A stretch of DNA of 24,880 bases from a virus. The notes beneath the pieces are model-generated. The model ran no database searches, was not told the origin of the DNA, and was given only the letters and a program-made list of their open reading frames with translations. The number at the start of each line of letters is the position of its first letter. Position 1 is the first letter of the stretch. A program made the position numbers and the translations under genes. Positions 14,343 to 20,577 of this stretch are shown one piece after another. The stretch covers positions 1 through 24,880 of IMG/VR virus record IMGVR_UViG_3300047318_000398; one strand, written 5' to 3'.

Positions 14343-14435
14343 CTAGGCCGCCGGACCGAGGTTGATCCGCTCAGCGAGATCCCCGCCAGCACCGACCAGC
14401 TCACCATCACCCGCCACGCAGACCACCATGATCAT
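14343..14435 (-). CDS. Possible 30-residue peptide ahead of small terminase
   Basis: A short open frame from ATG 14435 to TAG 14343. It is preceded by CAGGGGCAAG, a fair ribosome site, and reads VAGDGELVGAGGDLAERINL with a hydrophobic MIMVVC start. Codon use is G/C-biased at third positions. It lies between the repeat region and the small terminase, eight bases before the longest possible terminase start. It may be a real small phage protein or a translated leader. I do not recognise it. Confidence 0.4.
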   Translation of the reverse strand: MIMVVCVAGDGELVGAGGDLAERINLGPAA

Positions 14436-14590
14436 CTTGCCCCTGCCTAAAAAGTAGCGGGGGGAGAGGACTTTGAGGTGAGGGCGGGGTCAAAGGCCAT
14501 GATCACAAAAAAACGCATTTCCGCAGGTCAGGGGCATACGTGCAGGTCAGAAGCGTGATGGCCGGTCTCGTCCGTGTTTCCGCAGGTCAG
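14436..14590 (-). other. Probable packaging (cos/pac) region with three GCAGGTCAG repeats
   Basis: Non-coding gap of about 150 bases between the HNH and terminase genes. GCAGGTCAG occurs at 14523, 14542 and 14582, with the 14-base TTTCCGCAGGTCAG repeated exactly at 14518 and 14577. It also has an A-run (CAAAAAAACGC) and a G-run (GCGGGGGGAGAGG). Placement between a phage HNH enzyme and the small terminase is where cos sites lie in many actinophages. The cut position cannot be read from sequence. Confidence 0.55.
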
Positions 14591-14880
14591 AGCGCTGCCG
14601 CGTTGATCGTGAAGCCCGTCCGTGGTCGTGACCTGCCCCGAAGCCGGTTGGACTTGATCGTGTTGCAGCGCCGGTGCGCGAGCCGGCAGTTCTGCCGGTC
14701 GAGGGGATCGCCGCCTTGCCACATCTCGTGGATGTGGTCGACGGTGCGGCTCATCGGGTGCGTGCGCGGCAGTTCCTGGTCGACGTGCTTGCGGCACAAC
14801 CAGCAGTGGGTTTCTTCTGCGTAGACCTGTGCCTGCACCGTCAGCCATGCGGTGCCGGAGCGTCCGGGGCTGTAGGTCAT
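14587..14880 (-). CDS. Phage HNH endonuclease
   Basis: A 97-residue protein from ATG 14880 with a GGGGG site 5 bases upstream; GTG 14886 is an alternative. HNH signature: Cys26/Cys29 (CWLC), SRTVDHIHEMWQGGDP with His49, Asn64 in RQNCRLAH, His69, then RCNTIKSNR with Cys72. The two CxxC-type pairs form a zinc site. Stand-alone HNH enzymes next to terminase are needed for specific cos cleavage in several phages (HK97 gp74 is the studied case). The gene ends inside the third GCAGGTCAG repeat. Its place immediately upstream of the terminase supports a packaging role rather than a homing role. Confidence 0.92.
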   Translation of the reverse strand: MTYSPGRSGTAWLTVQAQVYAEETHCWLCRKHVDQELPRTHPMSRTVDHIHEMWQGGDPLDRQNCRLAHRRCNTIKSNRLRGRSRPRTGFTINAAAL

Positions 14881-14891
14881 GGCCACCCCCG

Positions 14892-15149
14892 CTACAGCAG
14901 GTCGTCGTCAGCGTCGTACCAGTCGATCGAGTGGAGGCTGATGTCCCCGGTGTCGCCTCGGGTGAACGTGGGGGTCATGGCGTGGGCGCCAGCGGGAGCG
15001 TTGGGAGCCTCCATCCAGTACAGGTACTGGCGTGGCCCGTCTTGTTCGCGGTGGTGGATGCGTGCTGGTGCGAGTAGGTGTGCGTGTTGCTCGAATGCGT
15101 CGGTGAGTTCGGCGGTGACGGCGAGGGCGATGAGTCGCTGCTCGGTCAT
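14892..15149 (-). CDS. Small hypothetical phage protein
   Basis: An 85-residue protein from ATG 15149, with a perfect GGAGG 5 bases upstream. It begins TEQRLIALAVTAELTDAFEQ, a helix, then has HLLAPARIHHREQDGPRQYL, and ends with the acidic SIDWYDADDDLL. It ends 11 bases before the HNH gene, so both are likely in one transcript that starts near 15211. I do not recognise a family. It may be the first gene of the late operon. Confidence 0.75.
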   Translation of the reverse strand: MTEQRLIALAVTAELTDAFEQHAHLLAPARIHHREQDGPRQYLYWMEAPNAPAGAHAMTPTFTRGDTGDISLHSIDWYDADDDLL

Positions 15150-15170
15150 GGTTGCCTCCGGACATGCCGA

Positions 15171-15190
15171 AGGCCCGGTCTCCCGGGCCT
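15171..15190 (-). terminator. 8-bp hairpin in leader of the late operon
   Basis: AGGCCCGG pairs with CCGGGCCT around TCTC. It sits between the candidate promoter (15218-15247) and the GGAGG of the gene starting at 15149. It may terminate transcripts from the gene upstream or act as an attenuator of the late transcript. The 10-base palindrome CCTCATGAGG (15188-15197) overlaps its edge. Confidence 0.6.
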
Positions 15191-15209
15191 CATGAGGCAA
15201 TACGTCCAA

Positions 15210-15247
15210 CATGACAGATCATGCGCTGCGCGCTGGGCCTGCGTCAA
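15210..15247 (-). promoter_or_regulatory. Candidate late promoter with overlapping operator
   Basis: On the minus strand TTGACG (15242-15247) is followed after 18 bases by CATGAT (15218-15223), five of six bases matching TATNAT-type -10s. The inverted repeat CATGA-TCTG-TCATG (15210-15223) covers the -10 and start site, a typical repressor-binding position. Predicted transcription start is near 15211, with the first gene at 15149. Confidence 0.6.
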
Positions 15248-15465
15248 GCGGCAACGCTGTGCTTGTCAAGGGCTTGGGCGATATCGGCGAGATCCCATAG
15301 GGCGGTGGCTTGGCCGCCGTTGGGGTTGGGTCGGGAGCCGGTGGGCTTGATGTGGTGGCGTACGGCCCAGCCGCGGAAGCTGCCGGGCTTCATGCCGAGG
15401 GAGTAGGCGGCGGCTGCGGTGTCGACGAGGGTGCGGCTGTCCCGGCCGGCGAGTGTGGTGGTCAC
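15244..15465 (-). CDS. Small helix-turn-helix DNA-binding protein
   Basis: A 73-residue protein from GTG 15465, whose GTGA overlaps the upstream TGA (15462-15464). It contains DTAAAAYSLGMKPGSFRGWA, a helix-turn-helix start as in excisionase/AlpA or phage MerR-like proteins, followed by VRHHIKPTGSRPNPNGGQAT and ALWDLADIAQALDKH. This layout (helix, recognition helix, beta-wing with GRxNPxG, then DLxxIxxAL) is common in small actinophage regulators. It could act on the nearby CATGA inverted repeat. Co-translated with the zinc-ribbon gene. Confidence 0.75.
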   Translation of the reverse strand: MTTTLAGRDSRTLVDTAAAAYSLGMKPGSFRGWAVRHHIKPTGSRPNPNGGQATALWDLADIAQALDKHSVAA

Positions 15466-16034
15466 GATGCGGCCGCCAGGTTGGTCGTCAGTAGGTACAT
15501 GCGGGTCCCGTCGTACCTCGCCGGACGCCCGTCCTCGTCCGCGCACTCGGGGTTCGTACACCAGGCGCGCGGCCGGTCATCGTCTGCCCGTCCGTATATG
15601 GTGCGGGCGCCGCAGATGAGGCACAGGGCGTGCCGGAAGTGCGTGGACGGCTGCCGCAACCCCAGCACGGTGAGACAGGTGCCGTGCCACTGCCCGACGG
15701 TGCGCATGGCCTCGGTGACGCGGTCGGTCTGCTCCGCTGTGGGCGGGATGGCGCGCATGGCCCGGTCCCAGCGCTGCGGGTGGCTGGAGGCGCGGAGTTC
15801 CATGTCGAGGATGACGGCCTCGGCTTTGATGCGGGTGGCCCAGTGGACGGCGTCGAGGCTGGCGGGTGGCCGGCTGCCGGGTGTGGAGTGTCCGCCGGTT
15901 TGCCGGGGTTGGGTGGTGCGTTGGGTGAGGTTGTCGAGGCGGGTGATGAGGCCGGGGCCGCCGTCGCCGGGGCGGTCGGTGTCGCCTCGGTAGGCGTCGA
16001 GTAGGTCGTGGATGAGGTCGTCAGGCGTCGCCAT
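15462..16034 (-). CDS. Zinc-ribbon protein of phage accessory region
   Basis: A 190-residue protein from ATG 16034 with GGAG 7 bases upstream. The N-terminal third is helical and acidic (MATPDDLIHDLLDAYRGDTD). A helical middle (DAVHWATRIKAEAVILDMEL, then RVTEAMRTVGQWHGTCLTVL) follows. The C-terminal part has a Cys4 cluster: CLIC ... CTNPEC with GRADDDRPRAW between, a zinc ribbon. Similar proteins occur next to phage HTH genes in actinophages, with no known function. It reads into the HTH gene through a 4-base overlap. Binding of nucleic acid or a partner through the zinc ribbon is the best guess. Confidence 0.8.
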   Translation of the reverse strand: MATPDDLIHDLLDAYRGDTDRPGDGGPGLITRLDNLTQRTTQPRQTGGHSTPGSRPPASLDAVHWATRIKAEAVILDMELRASSHPQRWDRAMRAIPPTAEQTDRVTEAMRTVGQWHGTCLTVLGLRQPSTHFRHALCLICGARTIYGRADDDRPRAWCTNPECADEDGRPARYDGTRMYLLTTNLAAAS

Positions 16035-16221
16035 GGGTTGCTCCGGGGTGCGGGTGGCGGGCTGGTTACCGGTACTCGTGGTGTGATGGTAACGGGGTTG
16101 TAGTGTGGGTGGTGGTGAGGCGTGGGGTTGTGGGCTCGTCTGCGGCGGCAGGCGGGCCCACTTCTGTGTCGGAGCGTCGTTATCTGATGGGAGACCCCAA
16201 CACCACCGAGGAGAGCTGACG
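16035..16221. promoter_or_regulatory. Divergent control region with GTTACC-N17-GGTAAC inverted repeat
   Basis: This 187-base gap separates the minus gene starting at 16034 from the plus gene starting at 16222. GTTACC (16065-16070) and GGTAAC (16088-16093) form an inverted repeat with 17 bases between. The minus-strand TACCAT (16086-16091) could be a -10 lying in the right arm. A plus-strand TAGTGT (16101-16106) is a weak -10 candidate. No clear -35 is seen for either. Confidence 0.4.
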
Positions 16222-16440
16222 ATGCCCGCCCCTAAATGTGAAGACTGCGGCAAGCGCACCACCCCGCAGGACCGCACCATCCGTCCCGCTGAGGTCGACG
16301 GCACTGGCACGCCCCGACCGCGCGAGGTGTGGCACAAGACCTGTCTGGAGGACGAGGCGGACGCAACCTCGGAACTCATGGGTGAGGACGAGATGACGGA
16401 AGAGGACGCCCTGCATGCGGACCACGTGTTCCGGATGTGA
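16222..16440 (+). CDS. Small plus-strand zinc-binding protein
   Basis: A 72-residue protein from ATG 16222 with GAGGAGAG upstream. It starts MPAPKCEDCGKRTTPQD with CxxC and later has WHKTCLEDEADAT, so Cys pairs and a His could bind zinc. The C-terminal half is strongly acidic (SELMGEDEMTEEDALHADHV). It is the only clear plus-strand gene between the late and transfer-like operons. It faces a strong hairpin terminator at 16464-16496. It could be a lysogen-expressed or early gene. I do not recognise it. Confidence 0.78.
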   Translation: MPAPKCEDCGKRTTPQDRTIRPAEVDGTGTPRPREVWHKTCLEDEADATSELMGEDEMTEEDALHADHVFRM

Positions 16441-16463
16441 TCTCCGCGCCCGGACACAGCAAA

Positions 16464-16496
16464 GGCCTCACCGCGACGGGGGAACGCGGTGAGGCC
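16464..16496. terminator. 12-bp bidirectional terminator between convergent genes
   Basis: GGCCTCACCGCG pairs perfectly with CGCGGTGAGGCC around a 9-base loop. It lies between the end of the plus gene (16440) and the end of the minus transfer-like operon (16522), and it can stop transcription from both sides. An AAA tract precedes the left arm, so minus-strand RNA ends in U. Confidence 0.85.
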
Positions 16497-16521
16497 CAGC
16501 TATGTTCAGTGTCGCAGGCGG

Positions 16522-16806
16522 TCAGCCCTCAGGCGGCTCGCACCGGCAATCCTCCGGGTCAGCGCCCTGCCCGATCACACACGCGCAGTAGACCGCGCCG
16601 AAAGGGCCAGTGGCAGTGACGCCGTTCTCGTCGCCGCCGTAGCAGTGATCGCACTCGCCGGGCTTCCACTCACCATCACCCGGGCAGTCACAGCCGCAGG
16701 GGCAGCCACCTCCACAGTCGCAGCGGCACATACCCTCGCCGCACGGCTGCTCGTCGTCCTCGTACTGGTCGGGGACGGCTTCGTCGGTGTTCGTCATGGT
16801 GCTCAT
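16522..16806 (-). CDS. Cysteine-rich small protein (14 Cys)
   Basis: A 94-residue protein from ATG 16806; ATG 16797 fits the GAGAGG spacing better and would give 91. It has an acidic start (TNTDEAVPDQYEDDEQP) followed by a dense Cys region, CGEGMCRCDCGGGCPCGCDC, then ECDHCYGG, VYCACVIG and DCRC. Fourteen cysteines in 94 residues suggest binding of several zinc ions, or possibly metallothionein-like metal storage. The YGG and CxxCxG-type spacing also recalls zinc-finger domains. It is the last gene of the minus-strand transfer-like operon, just before a strong terminator. I do not recognise a specific family. Confidence 0.75.
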   Translation of the reverse strand: MSTMTNTDEAVPDQYEDDEQPCGEGMCRCDCGGGCPCGCDCPGDGEWKPGECDHCYGGDENGVTATGPFGAVYCACVIGQGADPEDCRCEPPEG

Positions 16807-16817
16807 CCTCTCGCTGG

Positions 16818-16955
16818 TCACTTTCCGGTGGCCGGCTTCTGCGGGGCCGGGGTCTTCGGCGGCGGGTAGTAGCCGGCGCGCTTGGAGTCGTACGTGTCGG
16901 ATCGGTCGGTCTGCCGGTTGGGGTCGCGGGTCGGCAGGTTGTTGGGCAGGGCCAT
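16818..16955 (-). CDS. 45-residue hypothetical protein of transfer-like operon
   Basis: This short gene runs from ATG 16955, with GAGAGAGG about 10 bases upstream, to TGA 16818-16820. The protein reads MALPNNLPTRDPNRQTDRSD and then TYDSKRAGYYPPPKTPAP, a polar chain ending in a Pro/Lys-rich tail. The TRDPNRQTDRSD segment looks conserved-like rather than random, and codon use fits. It lies between the zinc-finger/TM protein and the Cys-rich protein. Function is unknown. Confidence 0.6.
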   Translation of the reverse strand: MALPNNLPTRDPNRQTDRSDTYDSKRAGYYPPPKTPAPQKPATGK

Positions 16956-16992
16956 GATGGTGGCGCCTCTCTCGATGATCGGGATGGGTTGA

Positions 16993-17034
16993 CCGGCGCG
17001 GCCGAGCTGCTTGGCGGTGGGACGGCCGCGCCGG
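16993..17034 (-). terminator. 12-bp GC hairpin within the operon
   Basis: CCGGCGCGGCCG pairs perfectly with CGGCCGCGCCGG around an 18-base loop, directly after the stop codon of the gene ending at 17037. It is likely a terminator or attenuator that reduces expression of the two short genes that follow. Confidence 0.7.
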
Positions 17035-17036
17035 AA

Positions 17037-17288
17037 TCAGTGGGGGCCCCAGCAGTTCGCCAGGACCAGGGCGAGCAGGACCAGCAGCGCCCACGGCCAG
17101 CCGGCGGGCAGCAGTCCGTCGCCGCGTGCTTGCGCGTGGACGTGCCGTACGCCGTCCCCCGCTGCCGGCGCCAGTCCTCCGTGCGCTACTCGGCGGTGTT
17201 CGGCGAGGTCGTCCTCGGCGTCCTCGCGGCGGTCGTGGCGCTCGGGTGAGGCGGCGTCGCAGGCCCGGCACTCGTACACGTAGGGCAT
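17037..17288 (-). CDS. Small C2H2-type zinc-finger/transmembrane protein
   Basis: An 83-residue protein from ATG 17288, sharing one base with the upstream stop (TGATG). The N-terminus MPYVYECRACDAASPERHDR has a CxxC, and EHRRVAH supplies two His, forming a C2H2-like finger. The middle GDGVRHVHAQARGDGLLPAG is followed by one hydrophobic segment (WPWALLVLLALVLANCWG) at the C-terminus. I recall proteins of this layout in Streptomyces integrative elements next to transfer genes. It is probably membrane-anchored with the finger in the cytoplasm. Exact role unknown. Confidence 0.75.
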   Translation of the reverse strand: MPYVYECRACDAASPERHDRREDAEDDLAEHRRVAHGGLAPAAGDGVRHVHAQARGDGLLPAGWPWALLVLLALVLANCWGPH

Positions 17289-18061
17289 CACGCAGCCCCT
17301 CTCCGCAGGAGCCGCCGAACGGCCGAGAGGGGCGTAGCTACGTCTGTAGCGGCATCTCCTACATCGCAGGTCAGAGCCGTAGCTACAGGGCCGCTACGCG
17401 CCTCAGAAGGGGTACCGGTCGCGGCCTGGGGGAGGGCTTGTTCCCAGGCCTTGAGGCCGTCCCGGTGGACCCCCTCATTCACCTTCCCGGCAGCATCCCG
17501 GACGGACCCCCGGACGGGGATGCCGAGGGCGGCCAGCTTGACCCTCACCTGGGCCCGGTCGACGGGTGTCTCGGGGGCTGCCGCCTGGAGGTGCTTCGTG
17601 AGGGTCTTGAGGTGCACGCCGGGGGCGTTTCCGATGAGTTGCCAGAGGACCGTGACGATCGGGATGAGGGGCTGCTCCTCCCCCGTCTCTGCGGTGTCCT
17701 CCGGCGTGGTGTCGCGGTGGCGTTCGCCGAGCTGCTCGATGGCGGCGGCGGCCCGCTCCAGGTGCTCGCGCGGGGTGAACAGCAGGACGGCCAGCAGCCA
17801 GACCAGCACGATCGTGACCGCCGTCCAGCCCCGGTAGAAGAAACACGCCCACAGGCCGACGAGGTGCGCGCCCCAGGCGACGCCGGTGCCAAAGCGGGCA
17901 GCCAGCCATGCGCCGGGGCCGCATACGCCGGCCAGGATGGCGGCCGTCCAGGTGCCGGGCACCTCCTCGACGGCTGCCTCGTCCTCCGGCTCTTCGGCAG
18001 TCTCGTCGAGGTCCTCGTCGACGGGCTCCGGCTCGGGTTTGCGCAGGCTGATGAAGCTCAC
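17288..18061 (-). CDS. Membrane protein with C-terminal winged-helix-like domain
   Basis: A 257-residue protein from GTG 18061, overlapping the upstream stop by 4 bases (GTGA). An acidic N-terminus (EPEPVDEDLDETAEEPEDEA) is followed by hydrophobic segments (TWTAAILAGVCGPGAWLAAR, then AVTIVLVWLLAVLLF). A soluble region ending in PLIPIVTVLWQLIGNAPGVH, LKTLTKHLQAAAPETPVDRA and QVRVKLAALGIPVRGSVRDA resembles a small winged-helix domain. The combination resembles Spd-like membrane proteins of Streptomyces plasmids, where such proteins assist spread of the element between hyphal compartments. The specific name is not certain. Confidence 0.75.
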   Translation of the reverse strand: MSFISLRKPEPEPVDEDLDETAEEPEDEAAVEEVPGTWTAAILAGVCGPGAWLAARFGTGVAWGAHLVGLWACFFYRGWTAVTIVLVWLLAVLLFTPREHLERAAAAIEQLGERHRDTTPEDTAETGEEQPLIPIVTVLWQLIGNAPGVHLKTLTKHLQAAAPETPVDRAQVRVKLAALGIPVRGSVRDAAGKVNEGVHRDGLKAWEQALPQAATGTPSEARSGPVATALTCDVGDAATDVATPLSAVRRLLRRGAA

Positions 18062-18462
18062 GACAGGCTCGTTCCGAGGTGGGCGATGGAGTCGGAGATG
18101 TACGACCAGGTCCCGCCCGCGCCTGCGGCGATGTACCAGAAGAAGATCCCGAGGTAGCCGAGTTGCTTGGTGGTCAGCTTCTTGAACAGGACGAACACCG
18201 CCAGGGCGAGTGCGAGCGCGGGCATGGTGACGTCGGGGATGAAGCCGTTGATGGTGCCGATGATGCTGCCCACGAAGTCTGAGACGACCTTGAAGAAGCC
18301 GCCTGCGGCCTTGTACGCGGACCCGGCGAGCATGCTGAGGATCAGGGTGGGCCACCAGCCGAGCGGCTTGAGTTTGCCGCCGCCGGGGATGCCGACGATC
18401 AGCAGCACGGTGAGCACCAGGGCGAGCCCGACCGGGCCGAGATTGCCGAAGACGCTGTTCAC
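18058..18462 (-). CDS. Integral membrane protein
   Basis: A 134-residue protein from GTG 18462, with AGGA 7 bases upstream. It has three or four hydrophobic segments: VGLALVLTVLLIVGIPGGGK, WWPTLILSMLAGSAYKAAGG, VTMPALALALAVFVLFKKLT and LGYLGIFFWYIAAGAGGTWS. It resembles small multi-pass proteins in Streptomyces transfer clusters. It is co-translated with the next gene and lies downstream of another membrane protein, so the four proteins could form one membrane complex. No catalytic motif is visible. Confidence 0.78.
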   Translation of the reverse strand: MNSVFGNLGPVGLALVLTVLLIVGIPGGGKLKPLGWWPTLILSMLAGSAYKAAGGFFKVVSDFVGSIIGTINGFIPDVTMPALALALAVFVLFKKLTTKQLGYLGIFFWYIAAGAGGTWSYISDSIAHLGTSLS

Positions 18463-18470
18463 GAGGGTTC

Positions 18471-19094
18471 CTAGTGGTGGTAGCCGGTGCCGTACAGCAG
18501 AACGCCGACGACGGTGGATGAGACGGGGACGGCGGCGGCCCATGCGACAGGCCACGTCCGGGACCGCGTGCGCTGGTAGAGGGCGACGGCACAGATCCCG
18601 AGCCCGTACAGCACCCATGACGACCGGGCCGTCCAGTGCCCGGCGGGAAACCAGGCCGCGGTGTTGGTAGCCCAGTGGACCCAGCCGAGCCGCCAGCCCG
18701 CTCCGGCCGCTGCGGCGTGGTAGGCAAGCCACTTCAGGCGGGGCGGGACGCGGCCCCAGGCGCCGAGGAGGGATTGGCGGGTGGCAGGCGGCCGGCTGTC
18801 GAAGGCGGTGCGCGGTGCGGCCGGGTCGTGGGGCGGGCGCTTCTTCCGCTTCTTGGGCTTGGCGGCCGGCGCCTTCGGTGCGGGCTCGGGCGCGGCCGGG
18901 GGCTTGGGTTCGGTGGCAGGTTCGTCCGGGGCCGGCGCGGGGGTGTTGCTGTCGAGGATGTCGTCGAGCCAGTCGCGGGGCGGCTTGGTGGGCTTCGGCG
19001 GGATCGGTCGCGGGGGCGTGGCGTCGGGGCCTACGCCGCGGGCGCGGAGGATGTGGCGGACGCGGAGCTCGTCCGCACCGGGGATGGTGGTCAC
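18471..19094 (-). CDS. Membrane protein with Lys/Pro-rich cytoplasmic region
   Basis: A 207-residue protein from GTG 19094, whose GTGA overlaps the stop of the SpdB-like gene. The N-terminal 90 residues are hydrophilic: DELRVRHILRARGVGPDATP, a Pro-rich linker, then AAKPKKRKKRPPHDPAA. The C-terminal half has hydrophobic segments (LKWLAYHAAAAGAGWRLGWV, WVLYGLGICAVALYQRTR, WAAAVPVSSTVVGVLLYG). It may link a membrane complex to DNA or a partner protein through the basic stretch. The family is not recognised. Position in the operon suggests a function in transfer. Confidence 0.75.
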   Translation of the reverse strand: MTTIPGADELRVRHILRARGVGPDATPPRPIPPKPTKPPRDWLDDILDSNTPAPAPDEPATEPKPPAAPEPAPKAPAAKPKKRKKRPPHDPAAPRTAFDSRPPATRQSLLGAWGRVPPRLKWLAYHAAAAGAGWRLGWVHWATNTAAWFPAGHWTARSSWVLYGLGICAVALYQRTRSRTWPVAWAAAVPVSSTVVGVLLYGTGYHH

Positions 19095-20209
19095 AGGTAC
19101 AGCCCCGTTCCATCGCTGACCCGGCCGCGCGCTTCCTTGAGTCGTCGGCCGGCGGTGGCCGGGCTCACGGCGAGGATTTCGGCGGCGGTGTTCTTGGTGA
19201 GCCGCTCGCCGCGCCTGAGCCGGGCGGCGAGTTCGGTGATCTGCTGCTCCTGCTCGCCGGCCTCCGGCTCACCGGCGGGCTCAGGATCCGGCTCAAGGGC
19301 GCTGAGGGTGGTGGGCTCAGCCGGGCTCAAGACCGGCTCACGTGAGATCACCTGGTCAGCGGGTGTGACGAGTGGCTGGACCGGGTCGGCGATGACGGCT
19401 TGCGGCTCAGTGCTGGTGACGGTGAGCGCGGTGGTGACCGTCGTCTCGAAGTCCGGCGGCTCAGGCTCACCGGGCTCGGGCTCAGGGCTCAACGACGGCT
19501 GAGCCGGGGTGAGCTCGGGGCGTACCGGGGTGCCGGTGAGCATCCCGGCAAGGGCCTCGTCCGCGCCCTCGGTGAGCCGGTCCCGCTGTACGGCGATGAG
19601 CCCGGCGCCGAGTTGGGTGTCGCCTTCTCCGATGCGGCTCATGAGCCGCCAGGCCTTCAGGGCGGACCGCTTCCGTACCCACGTCTTGGGGTGGCGTTCG
19701 GCGCGCGCCCGGTGGTAGGCGATCCGGCGCAGCAGCGTGGCATTGCGGCGCTGCGCCTCGATGTCCACTCCGGTGCGGTGCGCGACGATCCGGCGGGCGA
19801 GCAGGCCGAGGCCTTCCGCGCTGACGGTCATGGCCATGGGAGTAACGGCGAAGACGACGGCGTCTCGGAGGCCGGGCGCGACGATCGCGCCAGTGACGGA
19901 TGCGGTCGCGGGCAGCAGCCACAGGCCGGCGCGCACGGCCAGGGGGGCGGGCTGGCCGAGCATGGTGAGGCCGACGAGGACCAGGGCGAGGACGAGGGTT
20001 GCGCCTTCACCGGCGGCGACGACGCCGAGGGCGGTGGGGGCGCGGTGGAGGACGCTGGTGATGTTGGTGTAGGTGCCCCATGCGCCGAGTCCTCCGGCTG
20101 CGATCATGGGGAGGGTGGCGGCGGCGAGGATGGCTTGCTGGCCTCGGGTGAGAGTCGGTTCACCCCCGTCCTTCTGGTGGCTGGGGGCGCTGTGGCGGCG
20201 CGTGGGCAC
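19091..20209 (-). CDS. SpdB-like spread/transfer membrane protein
   Basis: A 372-residue protein from GTG 20209, with GGAAGG 6 bases upstream. It has four hydrophobic segments in the first 150 residues (AILAAATLPMIAAGGLGAWG, LVLALVLVGLTMLG, WLLPATASVTGAIVAPG, AVVFAVTPMAMTVSAEGLGL). A basic region (RRNATLLRRIAYHRARAERH) follows. A long Glu-Pro linker then leads to a C-terminal helix-turn-helix-like end, RLTKNTAAEILAVSPATAGR. Four N-terminal TM helices with a C-terminal DNA-binding region is the layout of SpdB/DUF2637 proteins of Streptomyces plasmids and AICEs. No TraB translocase is in the window. The annotation is inferred from layout. Confidence 0.65.
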   Translation of the reverse strand: MPTRRHSAPSHQKDGGEPTLTRGQQAILAAATLPMIAAGGLGAWGTYTNITSVLHRAPTALGVVAAGEGATLVLALVLVGLTMLGQPAPLAVRAGLWLLPATASVTGAIVAPGLRDAVVFAVTPMAMTVSAEGLGLLARRIVAHRTGVDIEAQRRNATLLRRIAYHRARAERHPKTWVRKRSALKAWRLMSRIGEGDTQLGAGLIAVQRDRLTEGADEALAGMLTGTPVRPELTPAQPSLSPEPEPGEPEPPDFETTVTTALTVTSTEPQAVIADPVQPLVTPADQVISREPVLSPAEPTTLSALEPDPEPAGEPEAGEQEQQITELAARLRRGERLTKNTAAEILAVSPATAGRRLKEARGRVSDGTGLYL

Positions 20210-20237
20210 GGTGGTCCTTCCGGGGTTTGGGTTGGGT

Positions 20238-20269
20238 GGCCGCACCCCGCCGGGTGGTGGGGTGCGGCC
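20238..20269 (-). terminator. 11-bp hairpin upstream of SpdB-like gene
   Basis: GGCCGCACCCC pairs with GGGGTGCGGCC around a 10-base loop, 30 bases before the GTG start at 20209. It may separate the upstream small genes from the membrane-protein genes. It may also act as an attenuator in the leader. Confidence 0.6.
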
Positions 20270-20328
20270 GTGCCGGGTCTACGCCGGTGGGGGAACGCGG
20301 CGGGCCCGGCGGTATGGGGCTGGATGGG

Positions 20329-20547
20329 TCAGGCGTGCCGGGGCTTCCAGGTGCCGTTGTTCGCGGTGTTCAGCTCGTCCAGCGCCTCGTCGGCGGCCTC
20401 GCCCATGCGGGCGGCCATCCCGTGCTGGCCGGCGGCCTGCAGGTCACGCTGTGCGCTGCGGGCGGATGCCACGTCGGCCTTGATGTCGCTCTTCAGCTGC
20501 TCGTCGGAAACGGTGCCGGGGGCGAAGAAGTGGCGGGCAGAGGACAT
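20329..20547 (-). CDS. 72-residue helical protein of mobile-element type
   Basis: From ATG 20547 with AGGAG about 10 bases upstream. It reads ARHFFAPGTVSDEQLKSDIK, then a helical segment ADVASARSAQRDLQAAGQHG and ends GTWKPRHA. Proteins of this shape recur in Streptomyces integrative elements and phages as small hypothetical proteins, without assigned role. The amphipathic helix suggests a partner-binding protein. It lies between the RapZ-C gene and the SpdB-like gene, so it is probably in the same transcript. Confidence 0.75.
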   Translation of the reverse strand: MSSARHFFAPGTVSDEQLKSDIKADVASARSAQRDLQAAGQHGMAARMGEAADEALDELNTANNGTWKPRHA

Positions 20548-20577
20548 GGGTGGGTGCTCCTTGGCTTGTGGGTTGGG

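Noticed and set aside
17364-17376. CGCAGGTCAGAGC resembling the cos-region repeats
   Set aside because: A single copy inside a coding region; probably chance.
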